Shown here one piece after another: positions 12,152 to 27,163 of a DNA stretch of 64,000 nucleotides (position 1 is the stretch's first letter; each line of letters starts with the position of its first letter). The stretch comes from Apostichopus japonicus (lineage: Eukaryota > Echinodermata > Holothuroidea > Aspidochirotida > Stichopodidae), in NCBI RefSeq assembly GCF_037975245.1, contig NC_092580.1:19766501-19830500 (forward strand). The letters run 5' to 3'. Made by a program: the position numbers and the translations under genes. A model generated the notes under the pieces. The model was not told the origin of the DNA. It saw only the letters and a program-made list of their open reading frames with translations, and did not search any database.

Positions 12152-14200
12152 TTTGGGAAGGAGGGAGGTGCAGGGCTGGCTACATTCGAAGTTGACATAT
12201 TGATAAAAAATAGTGGGAATTCCCAGAAAACAGGGTACAAATTTTAAAAAGAAAAGTCGATGTCGAAATTTGGAGAAAATAGTACATGTTTGAGATCACC
12301 TTTGTGAAATTGTTGGGAAATGGTGACTTTTTTTAGAATATATCATCCAAATTTGATGAAAGTTGAAATTTTGATAAAAAGGAACAAACCTGCGATAATA
12401 TATTGTGCATGAAATTTCAATATATTTCCAATGGCCAATCAGACCACCATGGTAACTACAGTACTAACCTTCTTGGGTACCCAAAGCTGGTCTGTTTTCT
12501 CTCCCCCCCCCCCCCCAAACTGTTTGATAGCTTCCATTGCCACATGGTTACAATGTCTTCCCCTCTCCCACATTTTAAGAAGCAAATTAATGACTATGCC
12601 TGCTTAAAATTTGAAAGAGAGTATGGGAGGGGATGAATTGCATGAAAATATATCTGGTTCTTTGTTTTCGGTTTGATTTGAAAAAGGTTTATACAGAGAT
12701 CGACCATCGTCAATATCCAGTCTCCTTGATCCAATCATGAGTTTTTGTTGGGTTCTTCGGGAGTTATCGCAATTGACAAAAAAAACAATCATTTCATTTA
12801 TCTTGAGATAACAAATCGAAAAGATGACAAAAACACTGTATTGTTTTCCTTGAAGTGTGAATATAATTAAACTTTCACTATGGTAGCACTCAAACTGGAC
12901 GGAAGGCCTTCGGAAGGAAAATATGACAAAATGTGTAGCACAGATGACAAACATTGTCTGTCCATCCCTTTCGGAGAAAATTAACATAAGGAGCAAACCA
13001 ACTGAGGGTAGAGCTATTCTTAACTAAACTGTACTTACTCCTCTCATGTTGGTTACATCATTGCCATAATTTTTGATAATATAATCTAGCAACTCCGAAG
13101 GTTTAGAACGTATGGTCTGTCCTCTGAATTATTTAAAATCAGTGGGATTAAAACATGGACCAATAACACAGGCTGCTAGACTAAATATTTCTTACATAAA
13201 TACACTTATATGATTTCTTTAGCATCTTTCATATGTGATTATTTATCATTCAAAATAATGATAATTTTTATAAGCAAAAATTCGAAATACTCATTTGCAT
13301 CTATTTTGTACCACACACAAATGCAAACAATTTCAGGAAGAAGAATGAACTGAGGTGTAATGGAAGTTCTATGACTTGATGAATCATATGAATATCATGA
13401 TGTAAAACAGTAAACAAGATAACCTGAATATCTTTGCCCACATTTTATGACAATCTCTTCTTTGTTCTAAGCCGGCAAGGACAACAATTATGGAATATAT
13501 TCAAATATAAAGAAAGCATAGATATGTAAGTTTTTCATAAATAATATGAAATAATGAATATTAAGAATTTGGAAGCTTTTATCTAGACAAATTTTATATT
13601 TATCAGGTAGATTTTCCAACTGACCAGTTGTTGATAGCATTATAGCTGTTGCATTTACTTTTACTTGGGTTATCAATATTTTATGAAATAGTAATAAAGG
13701 AAGTATTTATTCATTCTAGCACAATCATTGCAAAGCACAGTGACACTTGCATGGAAGACTGTTTACAATATACAGTACCTTGATAGTACAAGTACTAAGC
13801 ACATTAAACAAAAAGCACCCACAGTAAGCGTGAACAAAGATGATTGTATCGTCCCTAAAACATTAAAGACCATTGTACGCTAAGCTTGTGTAATTCAGTG
13901 CAAATGTTTTACTGTAAAATGCTGTAAAAAATGATTAAAATCACACACTGTGACTTGAGCGTGTGTACACTGACTACTCTCTCAGTACACACTTTGCCAG
14001 TATCCTTTCAGTTTTGATAGACCGTTGATGATGACACGCATTAGTGGAGTACGAAAATAAGTTCTTGAACTGCAGGTAAACTTAGAACTTTGCTCTATGC
14101 CTTAAAATGTCTTCAGTAATCATGGAGGAATTATGACAGAATCTTTCTGGTGCTTTGAAATAAGCAAAAGACATGGCAGACATGTTCTACGATGAATCCA
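12152..14200. other. Intergenic stretch, nothing recognised
   Basis: Between the MITE at 11641-12143 and the 3' end of CCDC146. Only short open frames without splice context or family resemblance are present, plus a C-run near 12500. I see no gene. Confidence 0.6.
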
Positions 14201-14213
14201 ATCTTTGTAAGCA

Positions 14214-14219
14214 TTTATT
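14214..14219 (-). terminator. AATAAA polyadenylation signal for CCDC146
   Basis: TTTATT on the plus strand is AATAAA on the minus strand, about 285 bp beyond the CCDC146 stop codon (14502-14504). Other AT-rich candidates exist nearby, so its use is an inference. Confidence 0.5.
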
Positions 14220-14501
14220 TTGCATATATTTTACATATAATCATTCATCCATATGCAGACAATATTAATGCAGAGTAGAAAATTGCTCATTTCTGGTGTT
14301 TTGTCACAACACTTGTACATATACTCTGTGGATAAATTAGCAAATTGTAAAAGAGGAAAATGGACATGAGAAATATAATTTCTACCAAGCTTCTGTATTG
14401 TCAAATCTGATGTATTTAACAAGACCCAAAGCAGGCAAACAACTGGAACCCCAAAAAATGTCCAGTTCAAATGTGTCTTGACAGAAAAAATAGTGTGACA
14501 C

Positions 14502-17500
14502 CTAGATCTCTATGGGTTTAATAACAGGTTTACGGATGTGTCTCATGTTGGCCCCTGCTTGTGTTGGTTTGAATGGAGCATGGCCTCCATAAGGTCTGGG
14601 TACTGGTAAATCAGAGTCATCATCTGGTATGTAGGCATTCGGGCGTGGTTCAGCTGTGGTCACCATCCCTCCTGGTAAGGTAAACTGTTCCTCTTCTTCA
14701 GCCATCTACAAATATAAGAAAGGGAAAAGGTCGGAAAGTTCTAACAGGATCAAGTTATTTTAATTGGTTTACATCGATCTTTCTCAACCTTGGGTCTTTT
14801 GTCCCTAGGGGCTCACAGACCAAGATATTTTACCAATTGTTTTAGAATAAAGTCTTTTTGCAATGTAAGAAATTTTTTATATTTTTTTCTAATTGTTTTA
14901 GGATTAAGTCTCTTTGCAATGTAAGATTAGTTGTTACTTGATACATTCCATACAGTGTGTGTGTCGTAGTGTGAATAGCAAGTATATGCTTCGTTTCCTT
15001 CGTTTTTATAGTGCCTTTATTTCTTGCAGTCAGACTTAATTGCACTCTATTGCACTTAAAGCATACACATCATCTTCATTGCTTTAGTTTTTAACGTACA
15101 TTTAGAGTTATACATTAATTGTAAGTTAGAGAAAAAACGTGAGAGAAAAAAAAATGGAGAAAATATCAACAAAAATGATGAATTTACCATCCTCCTTTCT
15201 TCTGTCTCACTTTTCTTCCTGAGTTCATCCCTGATCAATCTCTCCCATTCTCTAGCCGCCTCTTCAGACGGTGCCTCTCCTTGTTCCATCCTCAGGTATG
15301 CTTGCTCTAGGGCGCTCTCCTGCTGGCGAACTTCTTGCTGGTGCTTTAGAGCCTCCGCTTGTCTCATGGAGAGCTCTGATACGGTTGCCATCATTTTACG
15401 AGTTACTTCTTTAATCCTGGCTTGGAGATCGTTTACCTAAATGGAAGGAAATCGGGCATTGTTTTTAAGCTGATTCTAATATGAAATGATCATCAAGTTA
15501 AGTTGGAGAAATTTTTTTAACGAGTCAAAGGATCACATGATATTCTATAAAACAATCTTAAACATAGCCATCAGGAAGAAGAATGTGTGAAACTTCTAAA
15601 CAATGCATTAATTGTAACTTGCAAGCATCACACATGAATGAAGAAGAAGTTCTATTTTGATTGTTTACTAGAATGGTTGATCGTGTAACTCATTAAACTC
15701 TCTTCTCTACGAGAGAAGAAGAACAATAAACAAATCTGACATATGTCATACAAGCAGCATTTCACCATTACGACAACAAATACAAGTCTAAAATTTTGTA
15801 TGGATGAGCAAGAGAACTGGAGAAGGTAGTACAACCCTGTCCTTCAATGCTTTGCAGCGACAATTCGATGTCTTAAAGTAGATCAAACCCAACATAACAA
15901 ATGAGAAATTTGGAACATCGGCTGTCAACAAAGTTCATTAAAACAAAACTTTGCTGAGGTTCTTGGTTGATCTCCTCAGGACAGGTGAAAAAACTGCGGA
16001 ACTTACATTCCGCATGGTTATGGATAAAAAGTTGGAATGAGATTAAGATTGGCTGATGTGTCCAGTGAAATGATTCACCGAGCCTCAATTTTGCACTGAC
16101 CACTTTTCCTCACTATTCTTTATACCATACTTTCCAGGGCCCTTAATTTACCCTGGGCCCTGGGGCTGTGGCTCCTCTGACCCGTCTTGGCCTGTAATTT
16201 TTTTCAAATGTTCTTACCTTCTTTGCTAGCTCTAATGTGTCTTCCTTTCCTGTGCTCACTTTGTTGTTTACCCTCTCAGCTAATCTTATGACTTGCTCAA
16301 ATATCAAGTCCTTCTCCAGTAGTTGCTCTTCTTTCTCAGCTAATCTTATTTCCAACTTTAAAACGATAAAACAGAAAAATTACAATGCAATTAACGACTA
16401 GATTTTATCAAAGTCACATTTTCTCAAAGACACACACAGGACAATACAAACTGAAATAACAAGGCATACAACACTTAATAAAGGGGATTCATTCTTTGAT
16501 TGATTCATTCTTCTTAACAACTAGTAATTCTTGGCTCTGGTCATGTTTATTATTACCGACATATATTTATATACAATGTTACCAACAGTGATAGAAAGGA
16601 CTGTTGTAGTAGACAAGGGCTTTATGAAGTCTAAAAGGCAGCAAGTATCAAGAGTGCTCCCTCTTATCCTAGCCTCCTCCCCTTGGTGGGAAGGCCTTTT
16701 TCACACCAGTTTACCTCAGCAAATGATTTAGTCCAAAGCAATGGAAAGATTTAGAGTTACACAGGACGATGACACTATATAATTCAAATAATTCAAATTT
16801 TAGGTCAAATAGTTAGTAAATGAATTGATAACTTGATATACTTAAAGCTGATAGCTGAATTTTAACTTGAGCAAGCGTTTCAGGCTAAGTATAAAAATCA
16901 TGATAAAAGAACAAATACAAACCGAACGTTGCAAAGTTGCAATTAAAATAATGGATGTGGTTTACTTACATCTTCAATTTTGTTATTGAGATCTGCGGCT
17001 GGGGGATCTTCTCCCTCCAAGAATCTAACTCTTGTCTCGTCATAAGGATTCTCAAGATTCTTCTCCAGCTCTGTCATCCTGTCCTGACACTGTGACAGCT
17101 GGTTAATAATAAAAACAAGATGTGAAACACAAAGATAAGTAACTGAATAATAATAACAATAATAATAATAATAATTCTCAGTTCTTGTATAGCGCAACTT
17201 ACAATAAAGTCTCGCCGCGCTGTACTTAACCCTGGTCATTGGTAACTTGTCACACCTAAACACCAAAGTGTGCACAATTCACACAATCTCTCCTGGGGCA
17301 CCACAGTGCACCACAGCCACGTGTCCCCTGGGGGACTTCCCATAGGGTGCAGCCACAAACCGGGCGCACGCAACTATATTTATTTACAAGTCACCTTGCA
17401 TATCCCCATTTATACACCTGGGTGAAGAGAGGCAATGGAGATAAATTGCCTTGCCCAAGGACACAATGCAATGATCTGGCCAGGGCTTGAACCTGTAATC

Positions 17501-20500
17501 CTTAGATCACAAGTCCACTGCCTCAACCACTTGACCACAACGCCCTCACTGAAGTCATAAGTATTTACTCCATAACAAGGTTGAGAAGCCTCATCGCCAT
17601 CGGGAATTTTTCAGACTCAAGTTAAAACCGGTGACTCAAGTCACTGTACCATCTCTACTGTTGGATGTTCTCAAAGTTGTATCACCATCCATAAACAAGC
17701 ATATAATAAATATGAGGATATGCAGGCAATCAAGTTACTCTCAGGATTGTATATTAGGTCCAGGATACATGGAAGTGAACAGAGAAATAAATTAAACAAA
17801 ACTAAGTATACCAACCTGGATCTGCAGGGTAACCAGCTCCTGGTCTAAGGCTCGCTTATTTGGAACATTCTTTCTGAGAAGATCAATTGCTCGTTTCTCT
17901 TCTCCGACCTGAAGAATTTCAACAATTGAAGTACTAGTTATGGGCTAAAATAGGTTCACATGTATACAAATCTTATCTGTCTAGCTTTATAGACATTGTT
18001 ACAATACAATACACCAATTGTAGTTATTATAGTAAGAGTTCTATTGATGATGTATACATCATGGTACAGGTTCACTTCTACTATGCAAGAGTTCAGAAAG
18101 ACATTTTTTTAAATTAAAATAGATAAATAAATACAATGTTCATGGAACATCACTCTAGATATTCACATAAATAACTAAAAGAATGAAAATAAAACAGAGG
18201 CTCAAGTTTCACTGGTGCTGTTAACAGTTACCATCCTGTTAAAGAAGCCCGTGTAAACCCAAAGTGAGGGAGTAAAATTGTAATGCAATTACTATCCACT
18301 CAAAGCTGAAGTTGTAACCTTTTCTGGCTTCTAGATTTAGCAGCGAGTGAAGATAACATTGGTTTAGGCTCGTCTTTCCTAATATTCAATTGTAGCTTCA
18401 TCTTACCTGCATCTTTAGAAACCTGATTTCTTCTTCTCTGGTGTGAAGGTCCACGTCTCCTCGTCTAATCATATCCTCTTGTATGTTGACCTTCTCGTAA
18501 AACAGGCAGACCTCCTCATGCCTCTCAATGAGCTGAACACCTCTGTAAGGTCAAAAAAAAAACAAAGAATTCAACGAAAGGTGTTCAATTGTATGAACCA
18601 AACATATCATTCACCTAGAATATTACTGAGTTGGTATTCTTTCATAACATATAAAAAAAAATATCAATTGATTTCTTTCTTTTAATTTCACTCTCCCTGT
18701 GTGACTAATCTTGTTTCCTCAGGACTTTGAGGTTTTCCATTATATTTCTGTAAATTTTAATTGTTTCTGCACAGCATGGCAGCTTTAAATATCGCTTTAA
18801 GCCTGACCATCGCTTTTACCTCTGTTTGATCCATTACCAGATTCAGTTCAGCCATGTTCTATTTGTCCATGGTTTTTAAAATATCGATAGACTAGATTTC
18901 AACATTTTCAGCTTCTTCACATTTCACTTACATTTCCTCTGTCCTGAGATGAAGTGATATAACAGTCTTCCTATTATTTATTTACCTGTCGTTTCTGTGC
19001 TGTACAGCAGCCTTGAATCTAGTTCTAAGTCTGACCATCTGTTCCTCTGCTTGGTTGATCATCAGATTCAGTTTAGCGATGTCCAACCTCTGCTGCTCCA
19101 GCTGTTGCTGCATCTCGCTCTCTATGCGCTGCTGCTTGGCGAGCTCGTTACGTAACTGGTCTCGCAGGACGATCGCATTGACGTGTTTCAGCTTGGCCTT
19201 CTGAAATTGCCTGAACAAGGAAGAGATGGTCTGTCAGACATAACCAATGCTACCCTCCACTGGGGGGGGGAGGGGGAACTGAGAGTAAGCCATGGAATTT
19301 CAAATGGGAGACTGTACATACGAAGACAAGGGTGGGTTCATCGACATATAGAAACTATAAACATGTAGAGAGAAGCTAGACGTCTGTCACATGTTTGCAC
19401 TTTGTTCCACATTTTTTCTGAAATGTGAGAGATCTGAAGGAATTCAACAGCAGTCATGATGTAACTCAATATAGCAGAAAGGAATATCTAGTTGTTTTAC
19501 CATAAGCCGACAGTTAATTTACCTTTCTTTGCCATGACAAGATGTCCTCAAGATCTCGATCTCGTTCTGCAGTATCTTGATCTTCTCTCTCATTTCCGCA
19601 GCCTTCTGAGTACTGGCCTGGATCAAGTTCACACATTTATTCCTTTCATTCTTGATGACGTCATACAGTTTGGCAAAGTCTCGGAGTCTGAACAATAAAA
19701 TGATGGTGGAATGAACATTCAACTTGATCCAAAATGTTTAAGAAATTTCATGCTAATGTTACCCTTGATAAAGAAAATCAAATTTGCAGAGCATATTCTA
19801 CTCCACAAATAATTCTTTTTAACAAATTGTTTATATATATCTTCATGCTAATGTTAACCTTCGATAAAAAAAAAAAAAAACATTTGCTGCACATATTCTA
19901 CTCCACAAATGATTCTTTATCACAAAAAGAAAAAGGGCACATTCCTTTAATATACTTAAATAGTTTGCATTTCACAAAAAGTAACAGTCACAATATTTTA
20001 TATTCAAACTAAACTGTACGACCTGAATCTCCAGATACCTTTGCATTTTGGTCTGTTGATAACCATGACAATCAAAAGAATTCTAGTTTAAGGCAAACCT
20101 TGTCATCATTTCTTGATATTTCTTTTTGTTGTCAATGATTGCTAAGTCACGTGACTTGAGGTCATCCAGTGCCCTGTGGTATCTCAATTCTGCTCTCATG
20201 TAGTCTCTTGCCTTCTGTTCTCTCTCGTCGCTCTTGATCGCTGCCAGCCTGGTCAGCTCCACGACCTCGATCCTGAGATCACTCTGTTCGTATAATAACC
20301 GTTCCTCCTCGGCGATGCTCTGTTCAACTTTGACCTGTTCCACAGCTGTCAAGGAATTCTGTAAAGCAAAAAACAGACCGCAAAACAAATGTTTTTCCGT
20401 GTAAAACGGGTGGGGGGGGGGGGAGAGAATTTTGCAAGAATGTTTGTATCATGACTGCTGAATTGGTAACATCATAGTTTGCTTGAGTTAATTGAAAAAT

Positions 20501-23500
20501 GTTACTTTTGGACGTGTGAGTCTCAAATTGAAATGAGTGGCAGATGAAGAGGATTAGCTATTTGAACCAAATTTTACTCTACTTGAAGGATCAAAGGAAT
20601 TAAGATTAAATAAAAAATTACTAATTTAAATTCTAGAGATAACATGCTTTTAGACTAAGCATAGAGAGTACATCAACAGGGTAACTTAATATTGAAGTTT
20701 AAGGAAATGTGCCACCTACAGTGAACATGGCAAGTATGAGAATTTCCGATGTATATAAAAATTTAATCAATTTTCACCACCAAATAAAACCCAAGGGTCA
20801 GAAAAGTTTGCTGAAATTCCTGCAAACACATTTTCTAGTAATGCTGATTTCCCACCATTGTGTGCAAAGTAGATACCAAGCTTTTCTGATACATAGGGTA
20901 CCTTATTATTTTTATTGCTAATTATTTCATATTTTTTATCCTTATCAAATTTTCTTTTTGCAAGAAGTTCCTAAGAACCAGCTTGGATGGTACATATTTG
21001 TTTTCCAATCCTTATGTTCTTGTTTCATCTAAATTACATGGAGTTTGACTCTACCTGGTTGTTCAGGAGTCGCTTGGTTTGTTCTACTTCCCTCTGTAAT
21101 TCCTTCCTCTTCTCAAAGAGGGTTCCATCATCCTTGGGTCCATGATCAGCTTGAGATTTCACCTTATCATATATCGACTGTAAGAAATAAATTTCAAGAA
21201 CAACCTTAGCGGTACAGCTTCAACGTTACTTCATACATAAGCAATTTACTACACACCACAGAGTAATAGCTACTAAGGCAAGGGTGGGTACGAGAGGAAT
21301 TTTGCAAATACTGCAAAAGAGCAATTAATCCTAGCAGCTTCCATTTTTAATTCAGACAATCATTGTCAAAAATTGACACAAGAAACAAACAGAAATGAAC
21401 AAGGATACCTATACAGCCTAAAGGTCTTGTAAGATGCATCAGCAATTGAATTAGGTTCAACAAATATTTTAAGGTGGGGATGCTAATCTCATGTTCAATA
21501 GTGCTGGCTATAACCTCTTTCTCCCTCTCCTTGAACAAAAAACACCCCCTCCCCTCAAATAATCACCCCTCTCCATCCAATGTCAATGTACAGAGCAATA
21601 GCGAAACAGTACAGTATCTGGTATACTCAAAATTGAGAATGCCTGAGTAGATTGTCTCACACTAGTTTTATTATAAAATTTATTTTCCTAACAAAAAATT
21701 ATTGAATGAAGGCACACCTGAGTGTGGGTTAAGTTCTCTGTAGCAACCCTGAATTGCAGTTCAGTCTTTTTGAGGTTCTTCAGGTCTCGATCTCTCTCCC
21801 TTACTTTCCTTGCATAGATTTCGTGCTGATTTTTCTTCTCCATTTGCACATGGTTCAGACTGAGATCAAGCGTTGCCCTATTGTGAGAAAACAAAGATGT
21901 AATAAGTAATTTAGTTAATATAGTAATATATTTCCATCTCACTGTAGCTTGTATTGCAGCAAGTATACTGAAGTGAGCCAGTTACTCAAATAAGGGCCAC
22001 AGAATGGGACTGATTGTTGGTCCAATGTGAACCTTCCTTTCTTTTTTTGAGGAGTTGGGAGTTGGGGGAGGGAGGGTGTGGGTGGGTGGGATTGAGAGAG
22101 ATCAGTGTTTGGTAGCAGATATTCACCAACTTTGCTCATTTTCAATATGTTAGTAATCAGTGGGACCATTGAATGTGTAAAAATACTGTCAACCTAACTA
22201 AGATTCATACAGCAGCTTATAAATGTTTTTAAGAACCATTATTGTTTAATCTATTCTTGCCAATTTCTGTTCATATCACAGCCTGTTCATATATCAGTGG
22301 TCATTCCAATTCACAAAAATAAAATTGGGATGTGAAAGTCTTGCTGAAAAAGTACTAACGACTTAAAGTACAGTACGAGGAGTGTAACAGCAAACTCAAA
22401 TTTCTCAAACATTTCCGTGCCCTTTCTATTGGCTCTCTATTTGATTCCTTTCCAGTATGCATCAACAACATTACAAAAGGAGATTCTTCACCTGTCACCG
22501 AGATACACTGCTTCTTTGTCCTTCTCATACTCATATTCCTTCATCCTTTGGTCAAATGTCTGCTGCAGTTCACCCAAGGAATTCTGCTTCTTATGTCTTT
22601 GCCTCTCCATCTGAAATTTATCTTCGGTCACTTTCTGCTGCTTGCTCACCAACTGCTGGAGAGCGTGTGCAAGTTCTGCATAGCTTTCGTCTTTCTCTCC
22701 TCTCTGCTTTTCTAACTCACTATAGAACAAAATTTGACATGACTTTTATTTCTTATGATGGTAACAAGAAAGAGCTCTATTCTAGCATTGTGTTTATTTT
22801 GGTCCAACCATCCCCTTATTTCTTTTGTTCATAGAAATGCACATGCAATTGGATATATCCTTAAATTTTAGACGAAACAGTGTTAATAAGGTGAGTTGAT
22901 CTGAAATTTTGTCTTAAACATTATTCATTTTGTATAATTCCCCTGCCAGTTTACTTGCAAGACCTATGATTACAGTTAAACATAACTCTTATTGTATGTA
23001 TCCTAAGGAAAATGTATTTCCATGAACAAAAGAACAAATTCCCTTCACATATATTCTCCACAAAGCAAGAACATTTCCTATGACTATTTGCGAGCACAGA
23101 TGTGGATAATTGGCTGCAACTCACTTCTTATGTTTATTCATTTTATCCATTTCTTTCACTAGTTGACCTGGAAGGGAATGCACTTGAATCAAGTCTTCCT
23201 TCAATTTCTCCTGCTGCTCTACCTCCGCCTCTAACTCTTTCAATTCCAGTTCGATCTCTCTGTTCTTAGCTAACAGCTCCTCCCTGAGGTTTTTCCCCTC
23301 CAGAGTACGTTGTCCAATCTCCAACTTGAGGTCTTCAATCTGTTTGTTCAGTTCCTTGGTCTTCTTCTCAACTTCCTCCATCTTTGGGAGCCTTTTGTAT
23401 TCACGTTCCAGCATGCTCTTTTCTTCCTGCAAACTGGAAACAAGAAGAAAGTGCTCTTATTCAAAACTGTTAAAATTCTTTCACAAATAATAAAGGAAAA

Positions 23501-25751
23501 GCTTCATTACAATGTTCCAGTTTTAATTTACCGACACATATACAAATACCAACTTAGATGTTATTAAGCCAACCACAACGATTTCTCATTTGGCAGTCTG
23601 TCACTGTTCTTTTCTTGGTTTTTGTAGGTTAGATCACCAGTTTATTTATATTAAGAAACATTGTCAAAACCATACACATTTCATTAATTTTGTGACGAAA
23701 CATTGAGGAGAATAACACCAGTGGTATTATAACACCAAACTGTAAAATAAATTTCACAGGCTATAGCCTATAAGAATCCTAATGGCATTCCCATTTTTCA
23801 TATTTCTCCTATTGTATTTAAAATTTACACATCTCTTGTATGCAACCTTTCCGCTTTTAATTCAACAAGACATAAAAAAAAGCCTTGTAAATACTGAAGA
23901 GTTTGTGCATCAGTCCCAAGCTGTAGTTCATTACGTACAGCACCATTGCCTACCCTCTTCTAGTGACAGAAGTACACAATGGAAGGGGCAATGCAGCACT
24001 TGATTAGGTTTCTGATCTCAAAATGTCATACCCAAAGAATGAAATGTCCTTCCTTCCAACCACTAATGTCATCCTTGCTACCACCGTGCAAACAGTTTGG
24101 GGTTGGGCCTCTTCTAGTCGCATTGGCATAAATAAAGATTCCCACTCACGAGTCTCCAAATTACAAGACCTTGCAAGTTAATATTTGTTGTTTTTCTTAG
24201 CAACAATTCAGAGAAACAATTACGTACAAGGGAAAGTTGAAGTCAAGGCAGTTAACAGCAGTTTGACTACGACATAGAGCAATCAGGTACGGTCCCTACA
24301 ATGTAATGTATACATGCATTCACAAACCTGTCCAATTTGAAATCATTTTGGTAATTTCTTTCCTCCGCTTGGTTGATCTCATTGTTATGTTGCAATAGTG
24401 TCATCCTCATCTTTGCAACTTCCGAGTTAGCATTTTCAGGAAAGTTATCAGCATCTTCTAAGTTTGCTCTAAATTTGTCAAGAGTTTGGGTGAGGTGCTT
24501 TGCATTTTGAAGTAGTCTGGACTCAGATTCTCTAGTTCTATTGAAAGGACAAAATATTTGAGATATGTTAAACAAATCATTAATTTAAAGTGAGTTTAGA
24601 TTTAAAGCTTGGGATTGTGGTCTTTCATTTGCCAGTGTACAATTTTAATTAAACAAAAAACATGATAACATGTTTTACATTGCACACTGACGCTACCAAT
24701 TGTAACATATCAGTCATATTTCATAAGACAGGGTGGAATAAACCTTACTTTGCAAAAGAATTGTTGGCATGTTTATGAGAATAAAGAAACAACTAATGCA
24801 CTGTCCAAACAAGACCATTACTCATCATGGAAGGGAAACTTAACCAATACACATATCGTGAGCGGCTTGTTAAGAGGGATATTTTAATGCAGCTTTGCAC
24901 TGGCACTGTTACGTTAAAGTTCACTCCAACACTGTGTTTGTAGCCATAAAAGAAAACAGTTCACAAATACTTAAGTGTGAGGATTTTAAACACTTAATCA
25001 GTTTTTACCTATATTTAGTTTTCAACTTACTTGGCCAAGGTTTTGTGTAACTGTGTATACTTTGCTTTTAACAGAGCAACTTTGGTCCCAGTGAGATGAC
25101 CTTGTTGAAAGAGCTGAAAAGGAAAAGGGGAAAAAATACAATTCATATTAAAGAGTCTAGATAACTAAGTTGACTGAACTGCTGTTTGATCAAAGATATT
25201 CCAAGCAACTTTTAATGCCAGCAGTGAGTTTGTGGCTCTAACACAAGTTACAAATATAGCCAAAATGAAATTATTTTAAATATAAGACATATGTTAACAT
25301 ATCTTACCGTGATAAACAGATGAATGAAAATATACACAGAAAATATAAATGAAAGGTTAAAAACAAGAACATATGATTATTAGCAGTTAAGCCTCTTGTA
25401 GGCAAGGCTACTATGCAATGCAAGAATGTCCACAGGACTTTACCTACAGCAGATGTAATCGTAGAGGTAATGATTACCAGTTGGTGTGATGTATAGTTCA
25501 GGAAAATGAATGTTCTCATGATTGGGTATGGGGAAGTCTGTTTCCCAACAGGCCTGTTTGTGACAATGTAATCGAACTTGGAAACCTTGTTAACAATGCA
25601 GTATTACCTCATCAAGGCATTGAAAAGCAGGGCTGGCAGACACTTCCACTTGGCTTTCCTCTTGCAAGATCACCTTTGGTGCCAAAGGTGCAATTGCTGG
25701 CTCAAATGGCTCATCATCACTACTCTCTGCTGTGCTCATATCTTCAGACAT
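14502..25751 (-). CDS. CCDC146: CCDC146, coiled-coil ciliary/centrosomal protein (complete, 16 coding exons, 951 aa)
   Basis: Minus-strand coding exons: 25751-25608, 25113-25031, 24537-24328, 23433-23125, 22719-22492, 21877-21718, 21177-21055, 20358-20099, 19687-19523, 19210-18986, 18542-18407, 17908-17816, 17098-16970, 16355-16218, 15436-15188, 14705-14502. All junctions are GT-AG with matching phases. The total is 2856 nt, 951 aa, close to the vertebrate protein (about 955 aa). The N-terminus [18 protein letters not shown] is acidic and disordered. Then come [20 protein letters not shown] and almost continuous heptad coiled coil. Family signatures are [20 protein letters not shown] (exon at 18542), [18 protein letters not shown], and the C-terminal [18 protein letters not shown] and [20 protein letters not shown]146 is a microtubule-associated centriole and sperm-flagellum protein in mammals (established knowledge). 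A splice acceptor 6 bp before the ATG (exon begins 25757) shows at least one upstream 5'UTR exon. The gene is intact here, and part of exon 19687-19523 is duplicated at 60.4 kb. Confidence 0.95.
17148..17549 (-). mobile_element. tRNA-derived SINE in a CCDC146 intron
   Basis: Read on the minus strand, the head (from about 17549) contains an A-box-like TGGTCAAGTGG (17537-17527) and a B-box-like GGTTCAAGCCC (17493-17483). Then come TGTCCTTGGGCAAGGCA, a common SINE core phrase, a body with TTGTATAGCGC-type words, and an (ATT)n tail (17148-17176). This is the layout of a tRNA-derived SINE. It is intronic between exons 17908-17816 and 17098-16970. Possible flanking ACTGAA duplication is weak. Confidence 0.75.
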
Positions 25752-27150
25752 GATGACCTGTTTTAATGATAAAGTCAAATACTGTGAAACATGATCAATA
25801 CTCATAATAAACACACAAAGCTGATAGATGATTGGCCTATCGTCGCCAAATTAATCAGCCTGGACGGTGCCGGCAGGATAAGTTTAACCTTAGAGACACA
25901 TCCATTATGAAATTTGTCACCAGTGAGTATTTTTAACTGAAACTGCTTGCATCACAGTGAATGAACATGTCCACATTCAAGGAGAAGATGTGGCAGTAAA
26001 ATGTAGTGATCTTGAAATAAACATAAAGATATTGCTAACCCTCTGTTATCACTTTTGACAGCTTTGGTGCATCATACTTTGTGCAATTAATAAAGACTAG
26101 TTCTATGATTGAAAGAACAAACTGTTAATACTAAGATTCTTGTGACTGAAATGACAACCTATGAGCACCATTTGATGTGAGGAATCATCCAATAAATGTG
26201 CACAGAAGGTACAGATTTCTGCTGTCGCAGAGTTCCTATCCTAATTAAGTTGAAGTGAAGCGTAACATACTGTTGTAAAGTTAAATTCCATTTATCTTTT
26301 CAACCCTCTACATTCCATACAGAATAAGATATTGCTTGTTAGACATAGACATGCACATGTAACTGTAAGAAACTTATAAGTTTCAGTTTGCAATTCTTGC
26401 TCCCTGTAGACCTTAAATCAGGTCCTAAATGCATTTACTTTATCTGATTGTGCAACATGCACTAAAATTGAGCACTATCTATCCTAAAATATTTAAAACA
26501 TGTATGATTGTGCACATACCCAGAAAATCACTACAAATCACATAAGAGTCAAGTCAGGAAACGAGACAATCAAACCTTTCTGCTCTTCTGTAGTAGACAG
26601 CTTTAATGTGTGTTAAACTTGTATTGACAATCAAAGAGATGCATCACGTTTGTGTGGGAATGAAGCCTGAATAACTGCAATGTCAGTTTCAGCTTGTGTG
26701 AAGAATTACGCCAAACAATTTATGGCAGTGATGATGTCACTGACCATTATCCATGACTGTGTTAGTAAGGTCACTTACTTTGGCAAAAATTCAAGATTTG
26801 TGGCCTTGGGTTAAACTTGAATTTTACCATAAGATAGCATTGCTTAGCTAGATGTCAATGACTACACATTCACTTGCATGCAGTGTGACAATAATGGAGG
26901 AGTAAGGAGGAACCTCATAGGACGAAGTAGATATCTGAGTTCAAACTCCAACAATATTTCACAGCTCTGGTTTCCTGCCATCCGAAGGCCCAGTTCTAAC
27001 CTCCAGCAATAATAAGCTTCACTGGACAAACAAAATTGGGGCAACTTGCCATACAACAAGCAAATCCGATAAAATTGAAACAAACTGGTGCATTCTTTGA
27101 CATAGAAGTGTTTCCTCACAGTAGTCTACACAAAAACAATTAACATGGCG
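25752..27150. other. 5' flank of CCDC146
   Basis: Upstream of the CCDC146 start on the minus strand. It should contain the non-coding first exon and promoter, but I could not place a transcription start, TATA box or clear X-box. No coding exon is recognised. Confidence 0.4.
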
Positions 27151-27163
27151 CTACGACATTTGT

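Noticed and set aside
12604-12996. 130-codon open frame on the minus strand
   Set aside because: Low-complexity hydrophobic composition, no domain, no splice context.
17480-17549. Functional tRNA gene
   Set aside because: A and B box-like words are present, but the sequence continues into a SINE core and an (ATT)n tail and does not fold as a complete tRNA by eye.
22457-22834. 125-codon plus-strand open frame
   Set aside because: Antisense shadow of the CCDC146 exon at 22719-22492, whose coiled-coil codons leave the opposite strand open.
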